From Glomus cerebriforme (Eukaryota > Glomeromycota > Glomeromycetes > Glomerales > Glomeraceae): a stretch of DNA of 64,000 bases. Position 1 is the stretch's first letter, and every line of letters starts with the position of its first letter. The notes under the pieces were generated by a model. The model saw nothing but the letters and a program-made list of their open reading frames with translations. It ran no database searches and was not told where the DNA came from. Shown one piece after another: positions 25,386 through 35,307 of this stretch. The DNA lies in the NCBI GenBank assembly GCA_003550305.1, contig QKYT01000134.1:61590-125589 (forward strand), read 5' to 3'. The position numbers and the translations under genes were made by a program.

Positions 25386-26084
25386 ATGAGTTGGACTAAA
25401 GGTATTATCTCTTCCAATTGGGGAGGCGCAACTGCTATTGCGCCAAACGGCGAAAACATTGTCGTATTCGCATACCACATGTGGGAAGTTAATCCAGATG
25501 GCAAATACACTCAAATTGGATCAGAATGGCCAAATACTGTAGCAGCAACTACTAATGGCAACTTCATTTACGCTATTCGTCCTGACGGATTCATTTACAA
25601 GATTAGTACCTCGTCTTATAGGAATGTTTTCAAATGGGCTGAAGCAGGCAATGGATGGGAGAGAGCAAAAGCAATTTTCGCTTACAATGATCACATTTAC
25701 GTTGTCCTTGATGCTATCTGGGAAATTCGTCTTGACGGTACTTATCAAAAGGTTCAGAATGATAACTGGGGGGCTACACGATCTATCACGGTAATTGGTG
25801 ATTACGCGTATTCGGTCCATGATAGTGGAATTATTTATAAAACTAATTTGAAAGATTGGACCTATAGAATTCTTAGTAACAGATGGGCAAATACATTCCA
25901 ATTACTTACATTAGATAATAAGTTGTTTGCTTATGACGTATATCTTACAATAGTTGATACAAATACTGGTGCGAAAACTGTTGTACATACAGATAATTGG
26001 AATTCGATATTAGCTGGTTGTGCCACTGCTAATGCAATGTATACAGCTTTTACTAGTGGGAATCTTTGGAAAATTATAAAATAA
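25386..26084 (+). CDS. Tectonin-like beta-propeller protein
   Basis: An intact, intron-free ORF of 232 residues. It consists of six degenerate repeats of about 38 residues, each starting with a Trp (positions 12, 48, 91, 128, 167, 205) and following a pattern W..A.AI....IYVV...IWEI..DG.Y. This resembles tectonin-type six-bladed propellers, which in fungi and slime moulds are often lectins for methylated or other glycans and act in defence or recognition. There is no signal peptide, so a cytosolic or unconventionally secreted lectin-like role is inferred. Its base composition is more GC-rich and its codons more even than the neighbours. The exact family (tectonin versus another small-blade propeller) is uncertain. 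Confidence 0.7.
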   Translation: MSWTKGIISSNWGGATAIAPNGENIVVFAYHMWEVNPDGKYTQIGSEWPNTVAATTNGNFIYAIRPDGFIYKISTSSYRNVFKWAEAGNGWERAKAIFAYNDHIYVVLDAIWEIRLDGTYQKVQNDNWGATRSITVIGDYAYSVHDSGIIYKTNLKDWTYRILSNRWANTFQLLTLDNKLFAYDVYLTIVDTNTGAKTVVHTDNWNSILAGCATANAMYTAFTSGNLWKIIK

Positions 26085-26908
26085 CAATAATAATAAAAGG
26101 AGACATATTTGCATATATAATTATTAAGATTACGTAAGTTTATCCTTATTTAGTTGAATTAAATAAGCAATTCCATATGTAATTATTAATTTAATAAAAT
26201 GATGTATGATTGAAGAAATGTTATGAAATCGTTTAGTAAATAAATGCATCGTCGATTTTTACATTAAGATACGCAGCGAAAAAAATCAATTAGTGTTGTC
26301 CGAATTTATTTTTAGAAGATTTTAAAAAGATTTTAAACAAAAACCAATTACAAACATAAGTGGAAAAAAAGAAGCCATATACTGTATGCACAGCTATATG
26401 AGATCAGTTGTCGCTATGGGCCTTGTATTTAGGAAAGAAAGATGTCTTCCAGTGCAGATGTTGATATTATAAGTCTTAACTTCCAATTACCGTAATGCGG
26501 AAAATTAAAAATGTAATTTTCATGATTGGGGGATTTCTAAGGATAAACATGTCTTTGATCTTGAAAGTGAAGTAAGAAAGAAATTAGGGCCTATCAATCG
26601 TAACGACTTCATCAAATTTATCCTTCGGAGAAGCCAATGCGAACAGAAGATAGGATTTTCCCCCATTTTAATGAGATTCCTAATGAAGATGTTATCCGAA
26701 TTTTCCCTAAGAGTAGGTAGAATTTTTTTCACATCATGTATCACGATATATTCGCAATTTTTTATACATATATTCTTAAAAGTCACATGCGATGATGCAA
26801 TGTCTGTGCGACATAAAAACATTGTACTTTGCTAGAAATAAATTTTTATCTCACTCCGGAGCATAATAATTTTTTTTTATCCAAGCCAAATATCCCTATA
26901 AAAGCGCT
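26085..26908. other. Intergenic with a decayed coding patch
   Basis: At about 26,523-26,710 on the plus strand two frames read like protein (…KDKHVFDLESEVRKKLGP..., then ...NEIPNEDVIRIFPKSR), interrupted by frame changes. This is probably a gene fragment of unknown family. The minus-strand ORF at 26,520-26,822 is its shadow. Confidence 0.35.
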
Positions 26909-27873
26909 ATGTCTACTAATACACCAACTTCTACTTCTACTAGCGTCACTGCAACTGGAAATGACTCGCTCACGATGTTAAAAAATACGACATGGCTGAA
27001 ATTATCTTGTTTTTGAAGGACCAGAACTTAGGGCTTAGCGAGACAGCTCTCAAAATTTTAGAAGAGGAGGAAATTAATGGTTCAAACTTCCTTGACTTGA
27101 CCAAAGCATGTTGACAAAAATAGTGCGGCGATAGGGAGGACCTGCTAAACCTTCGCAAAGTTCACCAAGGAGTGTAAGGAGAAAAAGTTGAGGTCATTCT
27201 CCTCGTACAAGACTAAGAAAGAGTTGAATGAGGTGTTACGTAAGTATGGAATTGACAGAAATGATATAAAAAAGATCCCATCGTTTGTACCAGAACCTAT
27301 GAAAATTAATGATGACGATGAGGAGTTGGAGCAGTATATAAAATGCATGTGCGTAGTGGATATATTTCTGTTATATTGTATGCATCCATCTTCATAGTCA
27401 GAAGAATTACCAAAAAACGAATTACCCTAGATTCTCAATTTGAAGTTATAGGTGAAGAAGCATCTGGCCTATTGATTACACAATCAAAAAAGTCATAGAT
27501 GTCATTAATGAGGAGTTAATTGCCATAACTGAAGGAAAACAGAAGGATTTGGTAGCGGGGTTCATGCAAAACGTGATGCAACTCGAAAGTTCTTTACCAC
27601 ATGAACACGAGAAAAAGGAAGGCATCTGAAGCTTTCAATGATGAGTTTGATTACTTATATGGAATCGTTACTTCATCATGTATACACCGGAAAAGATTTA
27701 TTACTCGAAAGCTAACTATCATATCGTCCTTCCCGAGGATATTATGGAAGATGATGTGGAACTTCGCCAAGATATTAAAAAGATAATCGTAGGTTTGTTA
27801 AAGGATAGGATAGAAGTTGACAACTTTCCAGATAGTAAGAGAGTTAGGACGAAAAAATTTATTAAGGTATAAT
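26909..27873 (+). pseudogene. SAM-domain plus nuclease-like (Crinkler-related) pseudogene
   Basis: It starts at an ATG followed by a Ser/Thr-rich leader, then a SAM domain (KYDMAEIILFLKDQNLGL..., ILEEEEINGSNFLDLT). The frame shifts in an A-run at about 26,980, again near 27,110, and meets a TAG near 27,148. A GGPAK motif and KKLRSFSSYKTKKELNEVL follow. Farther on come IDYTIKKV ... LIAITEGKQ.DLV..FMQN..QLESS and FDYLYGIVT, an arrangement like the PD-(D/E)XK-type domain seen in Rhizophagus SAM/Crinkler-like genes (D in IDY, E.K in TEGK). At least four frame changes make it non-functional. The region 27,340-27,410 may be a decayed intron. Confidence 0.65.
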
Positions 27874-28197
27874 GGTCCGCAGTCAAGTCATATATCACGA
27901 ACAAGTTCAAATAAGTCTAGTCGTCAGCGACTAACTTTTTTATTGTTATATCGTTAAAATCACATGAGTGGCTTATGCAAAAAATTTACCACATTATGCG
28001 CAGTATTATGTCATGCATATTATAATACGAAAAAAAGTGTTAGTTCCAGATTTTTTACCAAAAAATTCGGTTAATATTATTTCCATAATTTGGGTTAATC
28101 GTTTTGATCTTTCTTGATTTAGATTTTTCTTTTAGTTAAAAATATTTAAAGGGGGGTATGATTAAATTGAATTATAAATATGTAGCTTTTATTAATT
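27874..28197. other. Short intergenic stretch
   Basis: AT-rich, between two decayed SAM-domain genes. No coding signal seen; it may include the promoter of the downstream SAM gene. Confidence 0.4.
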
Positions 28198-28665
28198 ATG
28201 GGCCGTCCTATGTATGAAAAAATAGATCCACCAGCTATTACTTCGGTTGAAGATGTTGAGAAGTTGGGCATAAAAGAACTCAAAGTTTTTATATAGAGAA
28301 AAAAATTTACATCTTATTACTATCCCTCGTAATAAAAGGATTTCTGGTTATGCATTTCTCGGTTTAACTGAAAAAAAATTACATCTTATTACTATCCCTC
28401 GTAATAAAAGGATTTCTGGTTATGCATTTCTCGGTTTAACTGAAAAAAATTTACATCTTATTACTATCCCTCGTAATAAAAGGATTTCTGGTTATGCATT
28501 TCTCGGTTTAACTGAAAAAAAATTACATCTTATTACTATCCCTCGTAATAAAAGGATTTCTGGTTATGCATTTCTCGGTTTAACTGAAAAAAATTTACNT
28601 NANNNTNNTATNNANAANGGACTACAATAAGTCTTGTAAGATTTGCTAAAAAAGATAAGCTAGGT
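28198..28665 (+). pseudogene. SAM-domain gene with internal amplification
   Basis: An ATG opens a 32-residue frame (MGRPMYEKIDPPAITSV..., then EKLGIKELKVFI) that looks like the start of Rhizophagus SAM-domain proteins. It meets TAG at 28,294-28,296. One frame over, the reading continues as EKNLHLITIPRNKRISGYAF, a SAM-like helix with the I.GYAFL.LTE motif. This is the segment that has been multiplied (see the repeat). After a patch with Ns, TISLVRFAKKDKL at about 28,624-28,662 looks like the SAM tail. It is non-functional as read, though the frame change sits in a short A-run and could be a base-call error. Confidence 0.55.
28309..28608 (+). repeat. 72-bp coding tandem repeat, 4+ copies
   Basis: The word ACATCTTATTACTATCCCTC recurs at 28,309, 28,381, 28,453, 28,525 and again, partly N, at 28,597: a strict 72-bp period. 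Copies are identical except for A7T3/A8T2 alternation at the junction, so the array is young. 72 is a multiple of 3, and each unit encodes 24 residues of a SAM-like segment. The ambiguous bases at the right edge suggest the true copy number is unresolved. Confidence 0.9.
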
Positions 28666-28669
28666 AAAT

Positions 28670-31502
28670 AAATACTACAATCTTGTATTATATATACTTT
28701 TCTTAAGGTATTTATAATTATTTAGTTCTATTACCTATTGAACAAAATGAGGCTGGTGGACTGATAAAAAATAATGCTGCAGATAAAGTTTGCATATTAA
28801 GTCTTTCACTTGTTTTTTATATCGCTTAAAATTCTTAAAAGAAGATATTGTAAAATATGGGAAAGCAAAAGCAACACTCCATAAAAAATCAGCAATGACC
28901 CATGGAAAGCTTTATTATCTTTATTACTATAGTAGTAAATATGATTCAATTCAAAATTCGTAGATAAGGCTAAAGAACTGGCAATGTCTGGAGGTGGTCA
29001 TGATTATGAAAACTTTGTATTCAATCAATAATTCAAACTCATTTTTGATATATACTGTAATTGCAAATGATTAATCAAAAATTATAGGAAATATGCTAAA
29101 AGCATATTTTAATAAAGAAACTCTTCAAGAGATCCATATGTCATTAAACAATATTGATAAATTGTGTTATTTAGTTGCAAAACTTACAAAAATTTGCACA
29201 ATATATCCTAGGAATCTTTCAAAGTGTATATAGTAAACAATTTGACCTTCATAATTATATTCATAAAATTGGTAAGTATTTGTTTTATATGATTTAATTG
29301 TTCTGGTTATTATAATAATTTAAATTTTAATAATCAATTTTCTTTAAATTTTTTTTTGGAAATAAATTCATTTTTATTGTATGTATGCTTGAAAAACAAG
29401 CACAATTATTACAACATTTTAAATGTTTTCAAATTGATTTGTCCTTTAAACATATAAAGGAAATATTAATAAGTTTAGTATTACAATCTGTTAATCTATC
29501 AATCCATCAATTTATGGATTCATCTGATTCAAATTTCATCTGAATTATTCAGATGAATTATGGACAAATGACAGATAATCTAACAAATGATCTGGATGAT
29601 TTGTTATTTTTTTTATTTTTATTTTTTATTGAAAAAATTTAAAAAAATAAAATAAAATAAAAATTTTGGAAAAAATCCTAAAAAAAAAACAGATTAAACA
29701 TCTGAAATTCAATATATTCAAATAATATTCTATATTCAGATGTATTTGAATGATATTTAAATGAATCTGTGAATCCATTTTAGATATTTGGATTATTATA
29801 AATCAGATTGATAGATCACAAATTTATCTGAATCATAACACTAAATGAGTTTAAAATAAACTTATATGATAATTTTTACAACTTAAGTAAATATTAATTA
29901 ATTATTTTTTTTTTTAAAAAAATATTAATTATGAAAATAACTAAACTTAATTAAAAGGAATTATACTTTTTTTTTTATTTGAATTTTTAATTAAAATATT
30001 AGTATAATAGTTTTTAAAAATAAAAGTTATATATAAATTTATAAGGAGAAAAAGTTTTATTAAATTAAAAAATATAGTTATTCAAATAGTTTTAAAAAAT
30101 GTTCAAATTTTTGATTTTTATAATTAAATTGCATTTTTTATATTAAAATTTTTTTTTTAAACCAAAAATTTCCAAAATTTTTACAATTAATATTTAATTA
30201 TATATTTTTTATATCTATCTAATTAAAAATATTTGTAACATTTAGATTAACTGTATAAATAAATGCTTTAAAGTTATATAACCTAATTATGTTATATTAT
30301 ACAAAGTTCAAAAAAGGCAATTTTATTTTCTAAAAATTATACAAAATTCTAAAAAAGAAAATTGATGTGTATACATATAAGAATTAAATAAAATTTAAAA
30401 CCTGTTGCAAAGCAATGAACAGCAAACTAGTATTTAATAAAAAAAAAGTTTATTCTTTTTAATTTTAGAAGAGAAAAGAGAATTATACTTTCAGTTAAAA
30501 TTAGAAATATTCATTAATTATATACTTTTATTAAATTTTATTCTATTATTATATATACAAATAAATATAAATTCTTTAGAAAAATATTACTACTTACTTA
30601 TTTATAACTTTGTTTAATATTATCAAATAATTAATTGAAAAATCCATTCAGGTTAAACATATTTATAAAATTAGAATTACATAATTTTAATATATATGAA
30701 TGAAAAATTTAGAAAATTGCTAAACATCACCTGGGTAATTGTCGCCTAAATGTTTATCACCTGGATGATTATCATTTGAATGATTATTACTAGATTTTTT
30801 TTTCAAATATGTCATATGATGTATAGGCTGATTTTTTTTAACTTGGCTAATTTTTGATTAGCTAAACTTAAATTTTATCATAAAAGATTTAAAAAAAAAT
30901 TTTTTTGCAAACATATTTATTCAAAATAATCTTATCTAATAAATTTTTTTAAAATTTAAAAGTCATACATTTACGATTTTATTTATTTTTAATGAAGTGA
31001 TACAAATAAAAGAAATAATAATAATAAATAAAAAAAATAAGTAAATTATAATGATCAAAAAGAAAGATGCTAATAAAAAAACAAAATAATAATGGAGTAA
31101 TAGAAAGTAATAGTAGATGAAAGAGAGTAAAAAGAAGTAATGGGAAGTGATGGGAGATAAAAAGAAGTGATGAGAGATGAAAAGAAGCAATAGGAGATGA
31201 AGAGGAATGATGGAAGATGAAAAGGAGTGATGGAAAGTAAATAGGAGATAATGGAAAATGAAAAGATGTAATAGAAAATGATGGAAGATGAAAAGGATGG
31301 AATAATGAAAAGTAATAGAAATGAAAAATGATGAGAGACATGAAAAATTATTTAAGGCAAAAAAAGAAATTGTTGTAATTGCAAAAATTGCAAGTATGAA
31401 ACAAAAAACTAATAAGAAAAAAAAAAGAAAGGTTTAGAAAATTACTGTTTATCTATATAATTATCATGTATAATTATTCATTTTTACTAATTGCTTGATT
31501 AG
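28670..31502. other. AT-rich region of gene debris and low-complexity DNA
   Basis: From 28,840 to 29,270 short coding-like patches occur (…KEDIVKYGKAKATLHKK..., ELAMSGGGHDYENFVF) without a continuous frame. At about 29,488-29,820 a loose inverted pair (AATCTATCAATC / GATTGATAGATC) suggests a small foldback element. 29,830-30,700 is almost pure A/T. At about 30,725-30,790 words like ATCACCTGGATGATT repeat imperfectly. No intact gene. Confidence 0.4.
31084..31338 (+). repeat. Purine-rich, cytosine-free minisatellite
   Basis: Degenerate units of about 15-19 bases such as GGAGATGAAAAGAAGTGATG are repeated over 255 bases, in which the plus strand has a single C. Minus-strand ORFs over it are Phe/Ser/His/Leu-rich by-products of the repeat. 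Confidence 0.7.
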
Positions 31503-32260
31503 AAAGAAGCACTTGAATCTGATAATGATTTTGATGATTCATTATTGAATGATAATATATCAAAAAAAAAAGCAAATTCTATTCCTAAGGTTTCAGGTCT
31601 AATTTCTCATCAAAAAGCAATTGGTAAATTAGTAACAGAATTTCGTGAACAATGGCATTGTCCTTAAGACAATTTGTTATGTTATATTACTTTGGGAATA
31701 TACTTAAAATTAATGGCAAAACTTCTTGCAACATGAGAAAATATATTATAAGTACATTAAAACTTTTATTTTAATTTAATGGGATATTAATTAGTAGGGA
31801 AAGGTATATTAACAATTTTATTAGATGAATAGAACTGCAACTATTGAAATTACACCAACCTATCTGAAATTTGCAGCACATCATGCAGCAAAAAAAATAT
31901 GTATTCGTTAAACCCATTGATACTATCATAAGTATTTCTGACCTATCCTATTCAGTATATGCTTCTATTACCTCCTCAATATTGTATAGTTTCTAGAGAA
32001 CCTTTAGTGTCTACTTCAAATTTTAATAATTCATCACCATCATAACTTCCCATTCCAAATATAAAAGAATTTTTAGAAAAGGTAGATAAAGATGAAGGAA
32101 GTAGTAGGGATTTTATACAGTTTATTGATGCATTCAATAAATAAAAAATATTTGTCAAACATATTAAAAATTTAAATGAAAAAGAATTTTAAGTATTAGG
32201 AGTAGTAACTATTGGATGGCATAAAACTATTCAAACTACAGCAAAGCAATATGAATAATT
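31503..32260 (+). pseudogene. Remnant of a gene with SAM-like C-terminal domain
   Basis: After a plausible acceptor at 31,501 the frame reads KEALESDNDFDDSLL ... LISHQKAIGKLVTEF, ending at a TAA near 31,666. About 31,970-32,258 continues with EFLEKVDKDEGSSRDF, QFIDAF, KIFVKHIKNLNEKEF and VLGVVTIGWHKTI, which has the look of a SAM-like helical bundle ending a Rhizophagus family protein. Internal stops (three TAA in the last block) lie where CAA or similar codons would be expected. The middle (about 31,670-31,970) is mostly non-coding or decayed, with a patch IEITPTYLKFAAHHAAKK. Not functional. Confidence 0.5.
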
Positions 32261-32435
32261 GTAATAACTTTAGAAAATATTGTGTAAATATTTTAATAAA
32301 TATGATTTTTTTATTACTATTAAATAAATACAATGTTTTAGAAGTTNAAANAATATAACTTATNATTAANTATAATAAAGTAATTTTTATTTATTTTTTT
32401 AAAATTCTATAATTATATACACAATTTTATATTAT

Positions 32436-33350
32436 TTAAAAATATACAATTCCTTTAAAAAATCCTTTTGCCATTGCAGGTGTAATTTGAAAACTTGCTA
32501 CTAAAAGTGCATAAATAGGACTATTAAAATTTTCTATAAAATCATAATTAACTTTCAAAAAATTTTTCATAACCGAAAAAGCTGTTTCTATGGGATTCAA
32601 ATTAGAAAAATAAGGAGAAAGAAATTCTACATGAATTCCAAATGATTGAAAATATTCAATCAAATCTTTATTATAATGAATTTTTGCATTATCAAGAATT
32701 ATAATGCTATTGGGACTAGGATATGGATTCATTTTAGGTAACTATACAATGCAAAATTTATAAATTAGTATAAATTCAAAACTGAATTATTATATTAGTA
32801 ACTCAAATTTACCACATCAGAAATAATAAAATCTTTAAATCGCTCCTTTATACAACTTCCTTCCATAATATCAATTACTATGAATCCTTACAATAATAAA
32901 ACAGGTAAGATTGTGTATCTTTTTTCACGTATAAATACAATATTTTTCCTTGCTCGTATATTCATTAAAGAATATCCATATTCACGTGATAAACTTTGTT
33001 CATCCTTAGCAGATTCATCCAAGAAAACTAATTGATCTAAAGTATAATTAGTTCTTATATGAGCAATAAATGCATCATGAAATATCTCATTTCATTCTTT
33101 GGCATCTCTATGAAGCTATTATATAACATTAGTAAATTAAAGATTGTAAATACAATTCAATAATTTTAAAACTACTTCATTATCTTATCTTTTTTCATGT
33201 AATATCACAAAAACATAGAGACTGCCATAATGTTGGAATAGATATCTTTTTACCAGTTAGAACTTCCATCTCAAATACTAAATTATCAAAATATCAGTCT
33301 ACTTTATCAGCAGCAAGTTGTTTTAATACCTAATATAATTTATTAAAGAC
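32436..33350 (-). pseudogene. Tc1/mariner-type (DD34E) transposase fossil
   Basis: On the minus strand the pieces run in the expected order. A HTH-like block (LVFEMEVLTGKKISIPTLWQ) is followed by QLVFLDESAKDEQSL with the first catalytic Asp and a beta-strand block (NIRARKNIVFIREKRYTIL). After an apparent intron (about 32,815-32,743) comes the 98-residue block 32,732-32,436 with IIILDNAKIHY (second Asp) and FLSPYFSNLNPIE (Glu). Spacing from Asp to Glu is 34 residues. In-frame stops (TGA near 33,300, 33,188 and 33,096; TAA near 32,890) break it. The three TGA positions would suit Arg (CGA). It is dead, and its N-terminus is cut near the palindrome at 33,354. Confidence 0.75.
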
Positions 33351-33353
33351 TTT

Positions 33354-33411
33354 AGTAGTGTCCTAGGATATAATAATATATTAATATATTATTATGTCCT
33401 AGGACACTACT
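33354..33411. repeat. 58-bp near-perfect palindrome
   Basis: AGTAGTGTCCTAGGATATAA... mirrored by ...TTATGTCCTAGGACACTACT. Only one pair is mismatched. It abuts the 5' end of the transposase fossil and could be its terminal repeat, either in head-to-head form or as an inherently palindromic end. Confidence 0.85.
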
Positions 33412-33424
33412 TGCTCCAGACTAT

Positions 33425-33584
33425 TATGTCCTAAGACATCATAGTCTATTAATTAATATGTCCTAGGATACCATAGTCTATTGATTAATATGCCCTAGGA
33501 CAACATAGTCTATTAATTAATATATCCTAGGACACCATAGTCTATTGATTAATATACCTTAGGAAAACATAGTCTATTGATTAT
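33425..33584 (+). repeat. 32-bp tandem repeat, 5 copies
   Basis: Units start at 33,425, 33,457, 33,489, 33,521 and 33,553 and read like TATGTCCTAGGACACCATAG TCTATTGATTAA. They share the GTCCTAGGAC palindrome with the adjacent 58-bp palindrome, so the array probably grew from that element end. Confidence 0.85.
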
Positions 33585-33589
33585 TTTGT

Positions 33590-34694
33590 TCTAAATATGG
33601 GGTTTGTTTTCCCTTTTTGTGACCTGTTGGTTAGTAAATATGGATGAGATGTGCGCCTATTTGGTTGCCTGTTAAAATGCCAAATTGTAGTAAAAAAATA
33701 TGTCGGGTGGTGCAGTAAATTCGTGATTAATTTTGGCCGGCATTATACCATAATTCTGGCAGATCTTTAGAACATATGATTCGGAGATCCAGCTTGGTGC
33801 TATGATAGTAACCTGCTAGTATTCTGGAGCTGTCATGGAACTGGTGAGGAACTGGCAAGGAGCTAGTATACTTCTATTAGTTCACCAGTTTCAGACACTT
33901 GTATGCCAGCTTGGGTGCTGAATCATTATATCCAAAGATTTGGCCAAATTTATGGAATAGTGTTGGCCAAAATGATTGTTAATTTACTGCGCCTAAAGTT
34001 TTTGATCAATCATGTGATACTCTACGCATATATTATTTGGAAAATCATATGATAGTGATCCCAGATAGCTTGGTATCAGATGACATTCAGCACAGTGTCA
34101 ATTCTATTCGAATTATTATATCCAAAAATCTGGCTGAAATTATGGTATAGTGTTGACTGAAATGATTGCAAGAGAGATACACTCTACGTATCTTGTTAGG
34201 AGAGTCATATGATAGTATTTCCAAAGGACTCAGTGACAGGTGATTCTTTACGTATGTATTGTTAAGAGAATCATATGATAGTGATCCCAGAGGGCTTAAT
34301 ATCAGATGACATCCAGTGTAAAAATATGCAATGTCAGGTGATCGTAATTTAGTGCACCTTAAACTGAATTCAGCCAGAATTATGGATTGGTGTTAGTCAA
34401 AATTATCATAATTTACTGTGCCTTCAGTTCTGAGCACTTTCCCGTCACTTCCTCGTCACTTACTCGCAACCTTCTTGTTACTTTCGAGGGATATTTGGGT
34501 CTCAGTCTGATGTTTCAATTGGTTAGAAAATTGGAGGTATAATGTGGCGATAGTGCGATACTAGCAATGCAGTACTATCCCTAAGTACAATATACATCGA
34601 GTACATACTAGTGATTAGGTATTCTTCTGCCAATATTTTTGCGCGCTTGCCTACCCTAGATGTTATATATACCCGAGTACACACTAGTGATAGG
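33590..34694. other. Mosaic of dispersed repeats
   Basis: No gene. Three diverged copies of a unit with TCATATGATAGTGATCCCAG and ATCAGATGACATYCAG occur at about 34,040, 34,190 and 34,270. GGCC-type words (TTTTGGCCGGCATTATACC) appear at about 33,730. Repeated phrases around TTTACTGYGCC resemble each other at 33,715, 33,985 and 34,410. This is probably the 5' flank of the element that follows. Confidence 0.5.
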
Positions 34695-35165
34695 GTATTC
34701 TTCTTCCATTATTTTATATAAAGATTCTGAAGAAGAATACCCTGGATGACACTTATTAAGAATGCATTTATTCCTGGCCCCTTTACCATCTTGCTATACG
34801 CCTCTTTTTTGCATTCATCAAAAAAAACTGTCAGGGACCATACCTGGGATATATCTAGGAAAAGTGTAGCCTTCTTCCAATTTTTTATATAATAATTCTG
34901 AAGAAAGCTACATATCATACTTGAGTACATATCTAATAAGAATAAGTCTTACGCGGAGGCTATACCATTCCCAGGATATATCTAGGAAGATGAAGGCTTC
35001 TGCCATTTTCATATAATATAATTCTGCAAAAGCATTCATATCATACCTGGATGTATATCTAGGAAGGATAAGTCTTATGCGTAGACTATACCATACCTGA
35101 GTATATATCTAGAAAGTATAAGTCTTCTTCCAATTTTTTATATAATAATTACGAAGAAGACTTAT
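34695..35165 (+). repeat. Cluster of four hairpins with a constant 22-nt loop
   Basis: Arms and loops are: 34,695-34,706/34,729-34,740 (GTATTCTTCTTC/GAAGAAGAATAC); 34,867-34,878/34,901-34,912 (GTAGCCTTCTTC/GAAGAAAGCTAC); 34,991-35,003/35,026-35,038 (TGAAGGCTTCTGC/GCAAAAGCATTCA); 35,118-35,130/35,153-35,165 (perfect 13 bp). The loop is 22 nt every time and mostly CAATTTTTTATATAATAATT-like. Stem sequences differ between copies but still pair. The last three sit in a tandem unit of about 125 bp with CATACCTGGRTRTATATCTA words. Function unknown; candidates are recombinase-binding sites, replication sites or structured RNA. Confidence 0.8.
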
Positions 35166-35307
35166 CATCTGAATGTATATCATTTTACCTTTCTTTTGTA
35201 TTTTACTTACTGTATTTACTATCACCTCTTTTTTGCAACTATCAAAAAAAATAAATTAAACATTTTCAAATTTTATAAAGTAATATAAACATTTTCGAAC
35301 TAACACC

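Noticed and set aside
28309..28608. CRISPR-like regular repeats
   Set aside because: Units are contiguous 72-bp tandem copies with no unique spacers, in a eukaryotic SAM-domain coding context.
30963..31341. Phe/Ser/His-rich minus-strand ORFs
   Set aside because: Generated by the C-free purine minisatellite; no domain and no splice context.
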